Of a stretch of DNA of 64,000 bases, positions 56,260 to 64,000 are shown in pieces. The number at the start of each line of letters is the position of its first letter. Within the stretch, counting starts at the first letter, position 1. The stretch comes from Nodularia sp. LEGE 06071 (GTDB taxonomy: Bacteria; Cyanobacteriota; Cyanobacteriia; Cyanobacteriales; Nostocaceae). The notes beneath the pieces are model-generated. The model was not told the DNA's origin, did no database searches, and saw only the letters and a list, made by a program, of their open reading frames with translations. Location of the stretch: NCBI RefSeq assembly GCF_015207755.1, contig NZ_JADEWH010000009.1, forward strand, positions 1 through 64,000, given 5' to 3'. Both the position numbers and the translations under genes were made by a program.

Positions 56260-58071
56260 ATGACTGATGTTCCCGCAGATCGCATTCGCAATTTTTGTAT
56301 TATTGCTCACATTGACCACGGGAAATCTACCCTCGCTGATCGCTTATTGCAAGCCACTGGCACTGTAGATGAGCGCAAAATGAAGGAACAGTTCCTTGAC
56401 AACATGGATCTTGAACGGGAGCGCGGCATTACAATTAAGCTGCAAGCTGCCCGGATGAATTATAAAGCCAAGGATGGTCAGGAGTATGTCTTAAATTTAA
56501 TTGATACTCCCGGACACGTGGATTTCTCTTATGAGGTGTCTCGGAGTCTTGTGGCTTGTGAAGGAGCGCTGTTAGTGGTAGATGCTTCTCAAGGTGTAGA
56601 GGCGCAAACTTTAGCCAATTTGTATTTGGCTTTAGAACACGACCTGGAAATTATTCCGGTTTTAAACAAAATTGATTTACCTGGGGCTGAACCAGACCGG
56701 GTAATTAGCGAAATTGAAGAAATTATTGGTTTAGATTGTAGTGGTGCGATTCTGGCTTCTGCCAAAGAGGGAATTGGCATTAATGAAATTTTAGAAGCAG
56801 TTGTAGAGCGGATCACACCACCTAAAGACACCCTAGATGCACCCTTACGGGCGTTGATTTTTGATAGCTATTACGACACCTACCGAGGAGTGATTGTTTA
56901 TTTCCGGGTGATGGATGGCAAAATCAAAAAAGGCGATCGCGTTTATTTGATGGCTTCCGAAAAAGAATACGTCATTGACGAGTTAGGCGTGCTTTCTCCC
57001 ACAGAAATGGAAGTTGAAGAACTCCACGCTGGGGAAGTAGGCTATTTTGCCGCCGCCATTAAAGCCGTAGCCGATGCACGAGTGGGAGACACAATCACTT
57101 TAACGAAAGCGAAAGCCGCCGCCCCCTTACCGGGTTATACAGAAGCGAAACCAATGGTATTCTGTGGGATGTTTCCCATTGATGCTGACCAGTTTGAAGA
57201 TTTACGGGAAGCGTTAGGAAAGCTGGAACTCAACGATGCAGCTCTCAAATACGAACCAGAAACTTCCAGCGCGATGGGCTTTGGCTTTCGTTGTGGGTTC
57301 TTGGGATTACTGCACATGGAAATTGTCCAGGAACGCTTAGAGCGAGAGTATAACCTAGATTTAATTATTACAGCGCCTTCAGTAGTTTACCGGGTAGTGA
57401 CGATCGCCGGGGAAGAACTGTATATAGACAATCCCAGCCGCTTACCGGGTCCCAATGAACGGCAGAAAATTGAGGAACCCTATGTCCAAGTAGAAATGAT
57501 TACGCCGGAAACCTACGTTGGTAGTTTGATGGAATTGTCGCAAAATCGGCGAGGCGTTTTCAAAGATATGAAATATCTCGCCCAAGGACGTACCACACTG
57601 ACCTACGATTTACCTTTGGCGGAAGTTGTCACCGACTTTTTTGATCAGATGAAGTCGCGATCGCGCGGTTATGCCAGTATGGAATATCATATTATCGGCT
57701 ACCGTGAAAATCCCTTGGTGAAGCTGGATATTATGATTAACGGCGATCCCGTTGATTCCTTGGCGATGATTGTTCACCGAGATAAAGCCTATAACATGGG
57801 ACGGTCAATGGCCGAAAAACTCAAAGAACTAATTCCGCGCCATCAATTTAAAGTGCCAATTCAGGCATCAATTGGCAGTAAAGTCATTGCCAGTGAACAC
57901 ATCCCGGCTTTGCGGAAAGACGTACTAGCTAAGTGCTATGGTGGCGACATCAGCCGGAAAAAGAAACTTTTGCAGAAACAAGCCAAAGGTAAAAAGCGGA
58001 TGAAATCTGTGGGAACAGTGGATGTACCCCAGGAAGCTTTTATGGCTGTGCTGCGTTTAGATCAAAGTTAA
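56260..58071 (+). CDS. lepA: Elongation factor 4
   Basis: 603 residues, standard length. GTPase motifs: [17 protein letters not shown] (P-loop), RERGITIK (switch I), DTPGHVDF (G3) and NKIDLPGA (G4). The LepA-specific C-terminal domain ends in [20 protein letters not shown] and [10 protein letters not shown]. It back-translocates stalled ribosomes. A single-copy housekeeping gene; no translation partner adjacent. A hairpin terminator follows at 58115. Confidence 0.97.
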   Translation: MTDVPADRIRNFCIIAHIDHGKSTLADRLLQATGTVDERKMKEQFLDNMDLERERGITIKLQAARMNYKAKDGQEYVLNLIDTPGHVDFSYEVSRSLVACEGALLVVDASQGVEAQTLANLYLALEHDLEIIPVLNKIDLPGAEPDRVISEIEEIIGLDCSGAILASAKEGIGINEILEAVVERITPPKDTLDAPLRALIFDSYYDTYRGVIVYFRVMDGKIKKGDRVYLMASEKEYVIDELGVLSPTEMEVEELHAGEVGYFAAAIKAVADARVGDTITLTKAKAAAPLPGYTEAKPMVFCGMFPIDADQFEDLREALGKLELNDAALKYEPETSSAMGFGFRCGFLGLLHMEIVQERLEREYNLDLIITAPSVVYRVVTIAGEELYIDNPSRLPGPNERQKIEEPYVQVEMITPETYVGSLMELSQNRRGVFKDMKYLAQGRTTLTYDLPLAEVVTDFFDQMKSRSRGYASMEYHIIGYRENPLVKLDIMINGDPVDSLAMIVHRDKAYNMGRSMAEKLKELIPRHQFKVPIQASIGSKVIASEHIPALRKDVLAKCYGGDISRKKKLLQKQAKGKKRMKSVGTVDVPQEAFMAVLRLDQS

Positions 58072-58114
58072 TTTACCGAAAAACCTCACCCTGGTTTTAC
58101 TGTGCAAAACCTGT

Positions 58115-58166
58115 CCCTCTCCTTCTCCCAAAGGGAGACGCTATGCGAAGGTAAGGAGAGGGTTTT
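58115..58166 (+). terminator. Likely lepA terminator hairpin
   Basis: Perfect 10-bp stem, CCCTCTCCTT (58115-58124) with AAGGAGAGGG (58153-58162), holding an inner CTCCC/GGGAG stem, followed by TTTT. It lies 44 bp after the lepA stop. Confidence 0.6.
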
Positions 58167-58280
58167 GTCTACTTTGCAAGTAAATGAAGTACACATCTTA
58201 ATATGATAAATCTTGCCCGCCCTGAATAAACAATGTCCTAATCTCCTTGGCGGTTGCTATATTCTCAAAATCTCCCCTCT

Positions 58281-58455
58281 CCTTACCAAGCTACCGTGTA
58301 CACACATCCTGAGCCAAAAAGAGTTTCCAGTCCTAAAAACAGAATTTAACTGTAAATCCGGTTCCCCTCCTCGCTTGCGGGGAGGGGCTAGGGGTGGGGT
58401 CTTATGACACAAAAAAGAATTTCCCGACTTCTGTGTACACCGTAGCCTTACCAAG
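58281..58455. mobile_element. MITE with 10-bp target duplication
   Basis: Element 58291-58445 (155 bp) with ends CTACCGTGTACACA and TGTGTACACCGTAG, complementary except one base, flanked by a perfect direct repeat CCTTACCAAG (58281-58290 and 58446-58455). No ORF of its own. The interior is GC-rich in the middle (CTCGCTTGCGGGGAGGGG). A degraded relative lies at 44771-44915. The transposase that moves it is not in the window. Confidence 0.8.
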
Positions 58456-58481
58456 GGGTGAGGTGATTAAAGATTTTTCAG

Positions 58482-58940
58482 TTAACGTTGCTTTTTGTAA
58501 CGTCCAATGAGTTCTGCTTTAGCCAAAATATGATTTTCCATAGCTGCTTCTAATTGTTCCTTGGAAGCACCAAAATCCAGCCCTAAAGGCGCATCTAAGG
58601 CGTAAAGTTTAAAAAAATAACGATGGATACCAGTCGGCGGACAAGGAGGAGTATAGCCGAACTGGTCGGCATCATTTTGTCCGTGGATACCACTTCCCTC
58701 TAGCATCGGTTCTGTGGGAACTCCTTCTGGTAAATTCCTAGTCTGGAGAGGTAAATCATAGAGAACCCAATGCACAAATGTACGATTTGGGGCATCTGGG
58801 TCATCTACAATCAAAGCAAAGCTGCGAGTTTCAATGGGAACATCTTCCCACTTTAATGAGGGGGAAATACCAGCGCCTTCACAAGAAAATTTCAGGGGAA
58901 TCATGCTATCGGCAGAAAAGCTGTCACTTAGCAGTTTCAT
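58482..58940 (-). CDS. YbhB/YbcL PEBP-family protein
   Basis: 152 residues with PEBP signatures: PLKFSCEGAGISPSLKWEDVP, SFALIVDDPDAPNRTFVHWVLYDLP in outline and GYTPPCPPTGIHRYFFKLYALD in outline. These proteins bind phospholipid or anionic ligands; bacterial roles are unclear. AAAGAGCC lies just before the ATG. Ends 27 bp from the MITE right duplication, so the element sits directly beyond its 3' end. Confidence 0.9.
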   Translation of the reverse strand: MKLLSDSFSADSMIPLKFSCEGAGISPSLKWEDVPIETRSFALIVDDPDAPNRTFVHWVLYDLPLQTRNLPEGVPTEPMLEGSGIHGQNDADQFGYTPPCPPTGIHRYFFKLYALDAPLGLDFGASKEQLEAAMENHILAKAELIGRYKKQR

Positions 58941-59266
58941 TTTTTTGGCTCTTTAATCACAATTTTCACCAGTTATGTAGAGATAACCAGGCTGTAGTCT
59001 CCTTGTCCGCAAGGTATTCAGGGGTAGGATGATCAAGACATCAATCAACCGCATTCCTGGCTGTGTTTAGCTTTGAAGTCAAGGTGAAAAAAATATTGCT
59101 GTGATGAAATTAAAACCATGCTAAAAACCAGAAAGTCTTTTCTCCTCTTTCTGTGGTTGTGTTATTTTGATTGATTATCTCTGTCCAAAAATTGTCGTGA
59201 ATATACTCACTACAATTACTATCTTTGTATTTTTAGATATTTATAGGGTACTGGAGAGTTTAGTAA
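58941..59266. other. Intergenic region, promoters only
   Basis: About 325 bp between divergent genes (PEBP protein and GT4). No ORF, RNA or terminator recognised; the last bases carry the GGAGAG ribosome site of the glycosyltransferase. Confidence 0.4.
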
Positions 59267-60457
59267 ATGAAGATACTGGTGCTGAGTTGGGAGTTTCCGC
59301 CGAGGATCGTTGGCGGAATTTCCCGTCATGTGGCGGAGTTATACCCGGAACTGGTGAAACTAGGACATGAAATTCACCTAATTACCTCAGAGTTTGGTCA
59401 AGCATCGATGTATGAGATAGTTGAGGGCATAAAAGTGCATCGGGTTCCAGTGTCACATAGTAACGACTTTTTCCACTGGGTAGTCAATCTTAACCAGAGT
59501 ATGGGACATCACGGAGGGAAGTTAATTCTGGAGGAAGGCCCCTTTGATTTAATTCATGCTCATGATTGGTTAGTAGGAGATGCAGCGATCGCCTTAAAGC
59601 ATAACTTTAAAATTCCCCTCATTGCTACCATCCACGCTACTGAATACGGACGGCACAACGGTATTCACACAGAAATACAAAGTTATATTCATCATAAAGA
59701 GAATTTACTCGCTTATAACGCTTGGCGAATTATCGTTTGTACAGAATATATGCGGCGAGAGATACAACAAGCGTTACACAGCCCTGGTAACAAAATAGAT
59801 GTTATTTATAACGGAATTCGACCAGAAAAGAAACAGCACCGCGAAGACTTTCATGCTCAAGAGTTTCGCCGCCAATTTGCCGCAGACCATGAAAAAATTG
59901 TTTATTATGTCGGTCGCATGACTTATGAGAAAGGTGTATCTGTATTACTTAATGCTGCACCTCAAGTCCTGAAATCAATGGCAGGTGATGTAAAATTTGT
60001 GATAATTGGTGGTGGAAATACTGACGCTCTCCAGCATCAAGCCTGGGCTTTGGGAATTTGGCACAAGTGTTACTTTACCGGCTTTCTCTCGGATACATAT
60101 TTAGATAAATTCCAAACCATTGCTGACTGTGCCGTATTTCCCAGTCTTTACGAACCCTTTGGAATTGTGGCGTTAGAAAGTTTTGCCTCTCGTGTTCCCG
60201 TTGTAGTCTCAGACACAGGGGGATTTCCCGAAGTAGTGCAGCACACTCAAACAGGTATAGTTACAGGGACAAACAATCCTCATTCTCTCGCTTGGGGAAT
60301 TTTAGAAGTTTTGCAACATCCTGGTTATCGACAATGGTTGATTGATAATGCTTACAAAGATTTAGCGCAACGCTTCAACTGGACAAAATTAGCCCAGCAA
60401 ACAGAAACAGTTTATCAGCGAGTCGTGGAAGAGCGATCGCAAATTATTTGGCTTTAA
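59267..60457 (+). CDS. GT4-family glycosyltransferase
   Basis: 396 residues with the GT-B/GT4 plan: LSWEFPPRIVGGISRHVAEL at the N-terminus (acceptor loop GGISRH), IHAHDWLVGDAAIAL, VYYVGRMTYEKGVSVLLNA and the C-terminal ESFASRVPVVVSDTGGFPEVV with the E-x(7)-E motif (EPFGIVALE). It transfers a sugar from an NDP- or ADP-sugar; glycogen-synthase-like cyanobacterial proteins share this layout, but the acceptor is unknown. Possibly co-directional with the S51 peptidase gene 160 bp downstream. Confidence 0.85.
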   Translation: MKILVLSWEFPPRIVGGISRHVAELYPELVKLGHEIHLITSEFGQASMYEIVEGIKVHRVPVSHSNDFFHWVVNLNQSMGHHGGKLILEEGPFDLIHAHDWLVGDAAIALKHNFKIPLIATIHATEYGRHNGIHTEIQSYIHHKENLLAYNAWRIIVCTEYMRREIQQALHSPGNKIDVIYNGIRPEKKQHREDFHAQEFRRQFAADHEKIVYYVGRMTYEKGVSVLLNAAPQVLKSMAGDVKFVIIGGGNTDALQHQAWALGIWHKCYFTGFLSDTYLDKFQTIADCAVFPSLYEPFGIVALESFASRVPVVVSDTGGFPEVVQHTQTGIVTGTNNPHSLAWGILEVLQHPGYRQWLIDNAYKDLAQRFNWTKLAQQTETVYQRVVEERSQIIWL

Positions 60458-60619
60458 AACACAGTCCATACACGGTAATGGTTCCAGAATAACGCTGAAA
60501 ATTAAAGTTTACTCTAGATTATTTGGCGTTAAAAAACAGTACAATCCCTATACGCTGGAAATTTCACCCTTTCTGGTGCGAGAGTTAGCAATAATTGTGG
60601 TTTGCACCAGCAGCTTAGT

Positions 60620-61651
60620 ATGACAAAGGTATTCCCAAACATAGCAAAGTGGTTAAAGACTATAGGAACCATGTGGAAAAAGATGGGAGCCTCAATCATA
60701 TCCCGTCTCACCGCATTCCTAAAACCCGACTACCAAGACAAAACTTTAGATTTACGACCCCCATTAGCTAGCCCCTTAGCCGGCCCTGTGCATCTTTTAG
60801 GTGGGGGCGGCCCCGATGTAGAGGAAGCTATTCAGTGGATGATTAATCAAGTTAGGGGAACTAATAGCTACTCGACCAAAGTTAATGTTGTCGTCATCCG
60901 CACTTATGGTAGTGATGATTACAATCGGTTAATCTATAATATGCAGGGCGTGAATTATGTAGAAACACTTATCATTAGTAATCGACAAGATGCCAACAAA
61001 CCGGAGATTCTGGAAAAAGTCAAAAATGCTGGCGTGATTTTCTTTGCTGGCGGCGACCAATGTGAATATATCCGCAGTTGGAAAAACACCAAATTAGAAA
61101 CCGCCATTAAATCAGTTTATACCAAAGGCGGTGGCATTGGCGGCACCAGTGCTGGTGCAATGATTCAAAGTGATTACATCTACGATGCTTGTGCTTCTTC
61201 CGAACAAGGTATTGAAACCAGAGAAGCCCTCGAAGATCCTTATCGAGACATTACTTTCACTTATAACTTTTTTCCCTGGAATCATTTAACGGGAACCATC
61301 ATTGATACCCATTGTGACAGACGCAAAAGAATGGGTCGAATTATGGTTTTTATTGCCCGTCAAATTCAGGATGGCGTATCGAAAAGCGCTTTAGGGATAG
61401 CCATTAGCGAAGAAACATCAGTTGTTGTTGATAAATACGGTATGGCGAAAGTCATGGGAAGAGGCGCAGCATATTTTGTCTTAGGAGACCATCCACCAGA
61501 AGAATGCAAACCCCAAACTCCGCTGACATTTTCCGACTACAAAATTTGGCGCGTTCCCCGTGGTGATACCTTCAACTTAAAGGATTTACCCACCAGAGGT
61601 TATTATCTCAGAAGCGTCAAACGGGGGCGATTCGATTCAGACCCCTATTAA
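60620..61651 (+). CDS. Cyanophycinase-like S51 peptidase
   Basis: 343 residues from ATG 60620. S51 motifs: VHLLGGGGPDVEEA, VIFFAGGDQCEYIRSW (the GGDQ loop) and GGIGGTSAGAMI with the nucleophile Ser, then IDTHCDRRKRMGR with the His. Cyanophycinases release beta-Asp-Arg dipeptides from cyanophycin. This protein has an N-terminal extension of about 55 residues and a longer C-terminus than classical CphB (about 270 residues), so it may be a family paralogue with another substrate. No cphA adjacent. Confidence 0.75.
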   Translation: MTKVFPNIAKWLKTIGTMWKKMGASIISRLTAFLKPDYQDKTLDLRPPLASPLAGPVHLLGGGGPDVEEAIQWMINQVRGTNSYSTKVNVVVIRTYGSDDYNRLIYNMQGVNYVETLIISNRQDANKPEILEKVKNAGVIFFAGGDQCEYIRSWKNTKLETAIKSVYTKGGGIGGTSAGAMIQSDYIYDACASSEQGIETREALEDPYRDITFTYNFFPWNHLTGTIIDTHCDRRKRMGRIMVFIARQIQDGVSKSALGIAISEETSVVVDKYGMAKVMGRGAAYFVLGDHPPEECKPQTPLTFSDYKIWRVPRGDTFNLKDLPTRGYYLRSVKRGRFDSDPY

Positions 61652-61743
61652 ATCAGTTAACAGTTAACAGTTATCATGCCGATTTAGTCGGAAATCTTGT
61701 TGTTAATTAGGAACTGGAAAACACTATTCTACACTTTTGTGGT

Positions 61744-61764
61744 GCGGGCATCTTGCCCGCTTTT
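61744..61764. terminator. Terminator between convergent genes
   Basis: GCGGGCA (61744-61750) pairs with TGCCCGC (61754-61760) around TCT, then TTTT. It serves the S51 peptidase gene and perhaps also the reverse-strand cysteine desulfurase. Confidence 0.65.
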
Positions 61765-61773
61765 GGATTTACA

Positions 61774-62937
61774 TTAGATTTTTAAGATGGACTGTAAACT
61801 TTGAACAGTAGAAATTAACTGCTTTGCTACCGTGTCTATTTCTTCAGCAGTATTAAACCGCCCAATTCCAAAACGCACCGCAGCATAAGCGAGTTTTTCC
61901 GAGTGTCCCAAGGCTGTCAGCACATGAGACGGTGCTGTGGTTGTGGAAGAACAAGCAGAACCAGAAGAAACTGCCATAACTGGCTGCAAACCTAATAATA
62001 ACGCAGCACCATCTACCCCCTCAACACTGATATTTAAGTTTCCTGCTAGTCGCTGGGTAGGATGTCCATTCAGGTGAACCCCTGACAACTGCGAAAGTTG
62101 TTCCCATAATCTTTGTCTGAGTTCAGTGAGGCGTTGATTTTCGGTTTCTTGTTCTACCAAAGCGATTTCGACAGCTTTTCCAAAACCAACAATTTGGGGT
62201 GTGTACAAAGTCCCAGAACGCATTCCTCGTTCATGTCCACCGCCATGCTGCTGGGGTGCAATTTGGACTCTGGGGTTACGCCGACGCACGTATAAAGCCC
62301 CGATACCCTTGGGACCATATACTTTATGTGCAGTTAGCGACATCAAGTCGATTTTCATCGCCTGTACATCTAAGGGAATTTTACCAATAGCTTGGGCTGC
62401 ATCTGTATGAAAAATTATATTGTTTTCCCGACACATTTCCCCAATTTCTGCCAACGGTTGCAATACACCAATTTCATTATTTGCAGCCATCACCGAAACC
62501 AAAATGGTTTCTGGACGAAAAGCTTTTTTTAACTCAGTTAAATCAATAATTCCATCTGGCTGAACTGGGAGAACAGTAATCTCAAATCCCAGAGATTTTA
62601 AATAAGTACAAGGGTCAAGAACTGCACTATGTTCTGTCGCCACAGTAATAATATGCTGACCTTTGGAAAAATAAGCTTCAGCTACACCTTTAATAGCTAA
62701 ATTATTCGCCTCAGTTGCACCACTTGTAAATACAACTTCTTCAGGTGTCGCGTTAATAGCTGCGGCTAAAATTTCCCGTGATTGTTTCACAGCCGCTTCT
62801 GCTTCCCAACCGTAAACATGACCAATACTAGACGGATTACCAAAGTGTTCTGTAAAATAGGGAATCATTGCTGCTAATACCCGTTCATCTACAGGCGTAG
62901 TAGCGTGACAATCGAGATATATAGGACGAATAGACAT
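61774..62937 (-). CDS. Cysteine desulfurase, IscS/NifS-like
   Basis: 387 residues, class V aminotransferase fold. FTSGATEANNLAIKG (PLP phosphate), HTDAAQAIGK, the PLP-binding Lys in LTAHKVYGPKG, and the catalytic Cys in SSGSACSS. The enzyme takes sulfur from Cys for Fe-S and other sulfur cofactors. Its start lies three bases after the stop of the restriction-type nuclease gene upstream, so the two are probably co-transcribed. IscS is most likely; a DndA-like role in DNA phosphorothioation is possible only if dndBCDE lie beyond the window. Confidence 0.9.
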   Translation of the reverse strand: MSIRPIYLDCHATTPVDERVLAAMIPYFTEHFGNPSSIGHVYGWEAEAAVKQSREILAAAINATPEEVVFTSGATEANNLAIKGVAEAYFSKGQHIITVATEHSAVLDPCTYLKSLGFEITVLPVQPDGIIDLTELKKAFRPETILVSVMAANNEIGVLQPLAEIGEMCRENNIIFHTDAAQAIGKIPLDVQAMKIDLMSLTAHKVYGPKGIGALYVRRRNPRVQIAPQQHGGGHERGMRSGTLYTPQIVGFGKAVEIALVEQETENQRLTELRQRLWEQLSQLSGVHLNGHPTQRLAGNLNISVEGVDGAALLLGLQPVMAVSSGSACSSTTTAPSHVLTALGHSEKLAYAAVRFGIGRFNTAEEIDTVAKQLISTVQSLQSILKI

Positions 62938-62940
62938 AAA

Positions 62941-63567
62941 TTAACTCAAAATTTTGCTGAAGTTTTTTAAAATACTTAGGACTTCGTACAATTCATTTTT
63001 TCTTTTTAATAAGGTAAATTGGTCAGACAGAGCATATTGGAGAATATTTTCTTGAATAAACTTTAGAAAAATAAACTCACTACCATTAGTCACACATCCA
63101 AACACAGGTTTTTCTGGATGAGGATTAGCTAACATATAAGTCAGTGCTTGGGGTATAGCTTCTAAAAGAGAAAAACTAGAGCGTTTAGACTCAATTACCA
63201 GTAACCAGAATTGTTCTTGAATTACCAGAACATCAATTCTACCTCGAATAATTTCTCCCTTATCCTCCGCCGAAATTTCAATTGATTGTTCACTTCTCAT
63301 AAAAAAAGGTTCGTCATAAAACCCAGCCAGATTCAGCAAAGGTGATAAAACAACTAATTTTACTGTTTCTTCGGATAAAGGAGGATATTTTGCTAAACGC
63401 AGAAAATGAGATTTTATTTTGTCTAACTCTTGTTTTTCTAAATCTGTAATTCCTGGTAAATTTTCCAACCATTCGGGAAAAAATGACTCATTTTTAGCCT
63501 GTTGCAGACCAAATTTTTCTTCTAAATAGGCGAGTCCAACATTTTGCGCTTGAATAAATTGAACCAT
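62941..63567 (-). CDS. HsdR_N-type restriction nuclease-like protein
   Basis: 208 residues. The C-terminal half is a type I restriction R-subunit N-domain-like nuclease: IIRGRIDVLVIQEQFWLLVIESKRSSFSLLEAIPQALTYM in outline gives D-x(n)-E-x-K, the PD-(D/E)XK site. No helicase or specificity domain. The N-terminal 70 residues are helical and unassigned. Closely similar to the next gene (63610-64000): a tandem paralogue. Probably a solitary nuclease-domain protein common in cyanobacteria, with no known target. Three bases before the cysteine desulfurase start. Confidence 0.75.
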   Translation of the reverse strand: MVQFIQAQNVGLAYLEEKFGLQQAKNESFFPEWLENLPGITDLEKQELDKIKSHFLRLAKYPPLSEETVKLVVLSPLLNLAGFYDEPFFMRSEQSIEISAEDKGEIIRGRIDVLVIQEQFWLLVIESKRSSFSLLEAIPQALTYMLANPHPEKPVFGCVTNGSEFIFLKFIQENILQYALSDQFTLLKRKNELYEVLSILKNFSKILS

Positions 63568-63609
63568 AGTTTTCTCACACTATATAATTGGCTTAATTAG
63601 AACAAACAA

Positions 63610-64000
63610 TCAGCTAAAGATTTTACCTAGTTTCATTAAAATTTGTAAAACTTTATATAATTCATTTTCACGTCTATATAAAGTAAATCTATCAGATAAG
63701 GCATATATTACGGCTTTATTTTGTTTAATTATTTTGATAAATTGGAAATCTTCCCCATTCATGATTAACGAATATACAGGATAATTAGAAGTAGGCGCAG
63801 CTATCATGTAAGTAAGTGCTTGAGGTATTGCTTTCGCTAAAGAAAAACTAGAGCGTTTAGATTCTATAATCAATATCCATAACTTATTTTGGATAACTAA
63901 TACATCAATTTTACCCTTAATAATTTCCTTAGATGTTTCTACTGCTTCTTCAAGCTTAATAATAATGGTTTCACTAATCTCTATAGATTCTTCTGTGGCG
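63610..64000 (-). CDS. HsdR_N-type nuclease-like protein, partial
   Basis: C-terminal 129 codons of a gene that continues past the window end. The open frame reaches base 64000 and reads SIEISETIIIKL...IIKGKIDVLVIQNKLWILIIESKRSSFSLAKAIPQALTYM in outline. It is strongly similar to the neighbour at 62941-63567, with 42 bp between them, so this is a tandem duplication. A TTG at 63873 could be taken for a start, but the conserved region upstream (KGKIDVLVI) shows the gene begins beyond the edge. Catalytic D...E-x-K is intact. Confidence 0.75.
   Translation of the reverse strand, partial: ATEESIEISETIIIKLEEAVETSKEIIKGKIDVLVIQNKLWILIIESKRSSFSLAKAIPQALTYMIAAPTSNYPVYSLIMNGEDFQFIKIIKQNKAVIYALSDRFTLYRRENELYKVLQILMKLGKIFS

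Noticed and set aside
61774-62937. Calling the desulfurase dndA
   Set aside because: No dndB-E or ssp genes are in the window; the sequence fits general IscS/NifS equally well.

Overview
The window is chromosomal DNA of a cyanobacterium, most probably a filamentous, heterocyst-type member of the Nostocales (Nodularia/Nostoc/Anabaena-like). The evidence is many HIP1 octamers (GCGATCGC) inside genes, a CrtO-type carotene ketolase, a DUF1350 protein, a cyanophycinase-like S51 peptidase, RodZ-like proteins and the cyanobacterial heptamer and short tandem repeats between genes. Genus cannot be fixed from the sequence alone. No rRNA, tRNA or CRISPR array was found.

Layout. 1-24 kb is mostly ordinary chromosome: a GIY-YIG protein, a GxxExxY protein bracketed by inverted repeats, a phosphoketolase-like enzyme, DUF2993, crtO, nagB, two RodZ-like proteins around an alpha/beta hydrolase, gatA, an SDR protein, an IS605-type tnpB relic, an SLH/fasciclin envelope protein, an MlaE permease, a DUF1350 protein, and a stress block (RsbU-type phosphatase, STAS protein, GlsB, CsbD, ChaB-like protein, Dps). 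24.5-41 kb holds a decayed metallophosphatase start and two giant genes (2165 and 3098 codons). Their products combine nuclease, phytase, glycerophosphodiesterase and esterase-like domains and look like secreted phosphorus-scavenging enzymes. 41-44.7 kb is a compact toxin-antitoxin and defence island: BrnT with two related antitoxins, an integron-integrase relic, an AbiJ-like/PD-(D/E)XK protein, ParE/RelE with its antitoxin, and PrlF/YhaV. 45-50.5 kb is a type I secretion operon (PpiC-like foldase, cNMP/C39-like ABC exporter, HlyD adaptor). 50.7-64 kb is again mostly housekeeping: GH57 enzyme, NfuA, histidine kinase, RHH protein, lepA, PEBP protein, GT4, S51 peptidase, cysteine desulfurase and two tandem restriction-type nucleases, the last cut by the window edge.

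How the parts may work together. The most interesting hypothesis is an extracellular phosphate-acquisition system. Two multi-enzyme proteins of about 230 and 330 kDa without Sec signals would attack DNA, phytate and glycerophosphodiesters outside the cell. A nearby type I exporter, whose peptidase domain has lost its catalytic cysteine, could secrete them. PHO-box-like 11-bp-phased repeats lie upstream of both loci (24533-24562 and 45019-45048). The domain calls are read from motifs; co-regulation and exporter-substrate pairing are inference.

The intergenic DNA is rich in small repeats. They include a 155-bp MITE with a perfect 10-bp target duplication (58281-58455) and a second copy at 44771-44915, a CTAGTAC-ended element, heptamer arrays with a conserved terminal boundary that supplies a stop codon to one gene and the start codon to hlyD, and four copies of a 13-bp AGGACTTACGCAA end sequence.
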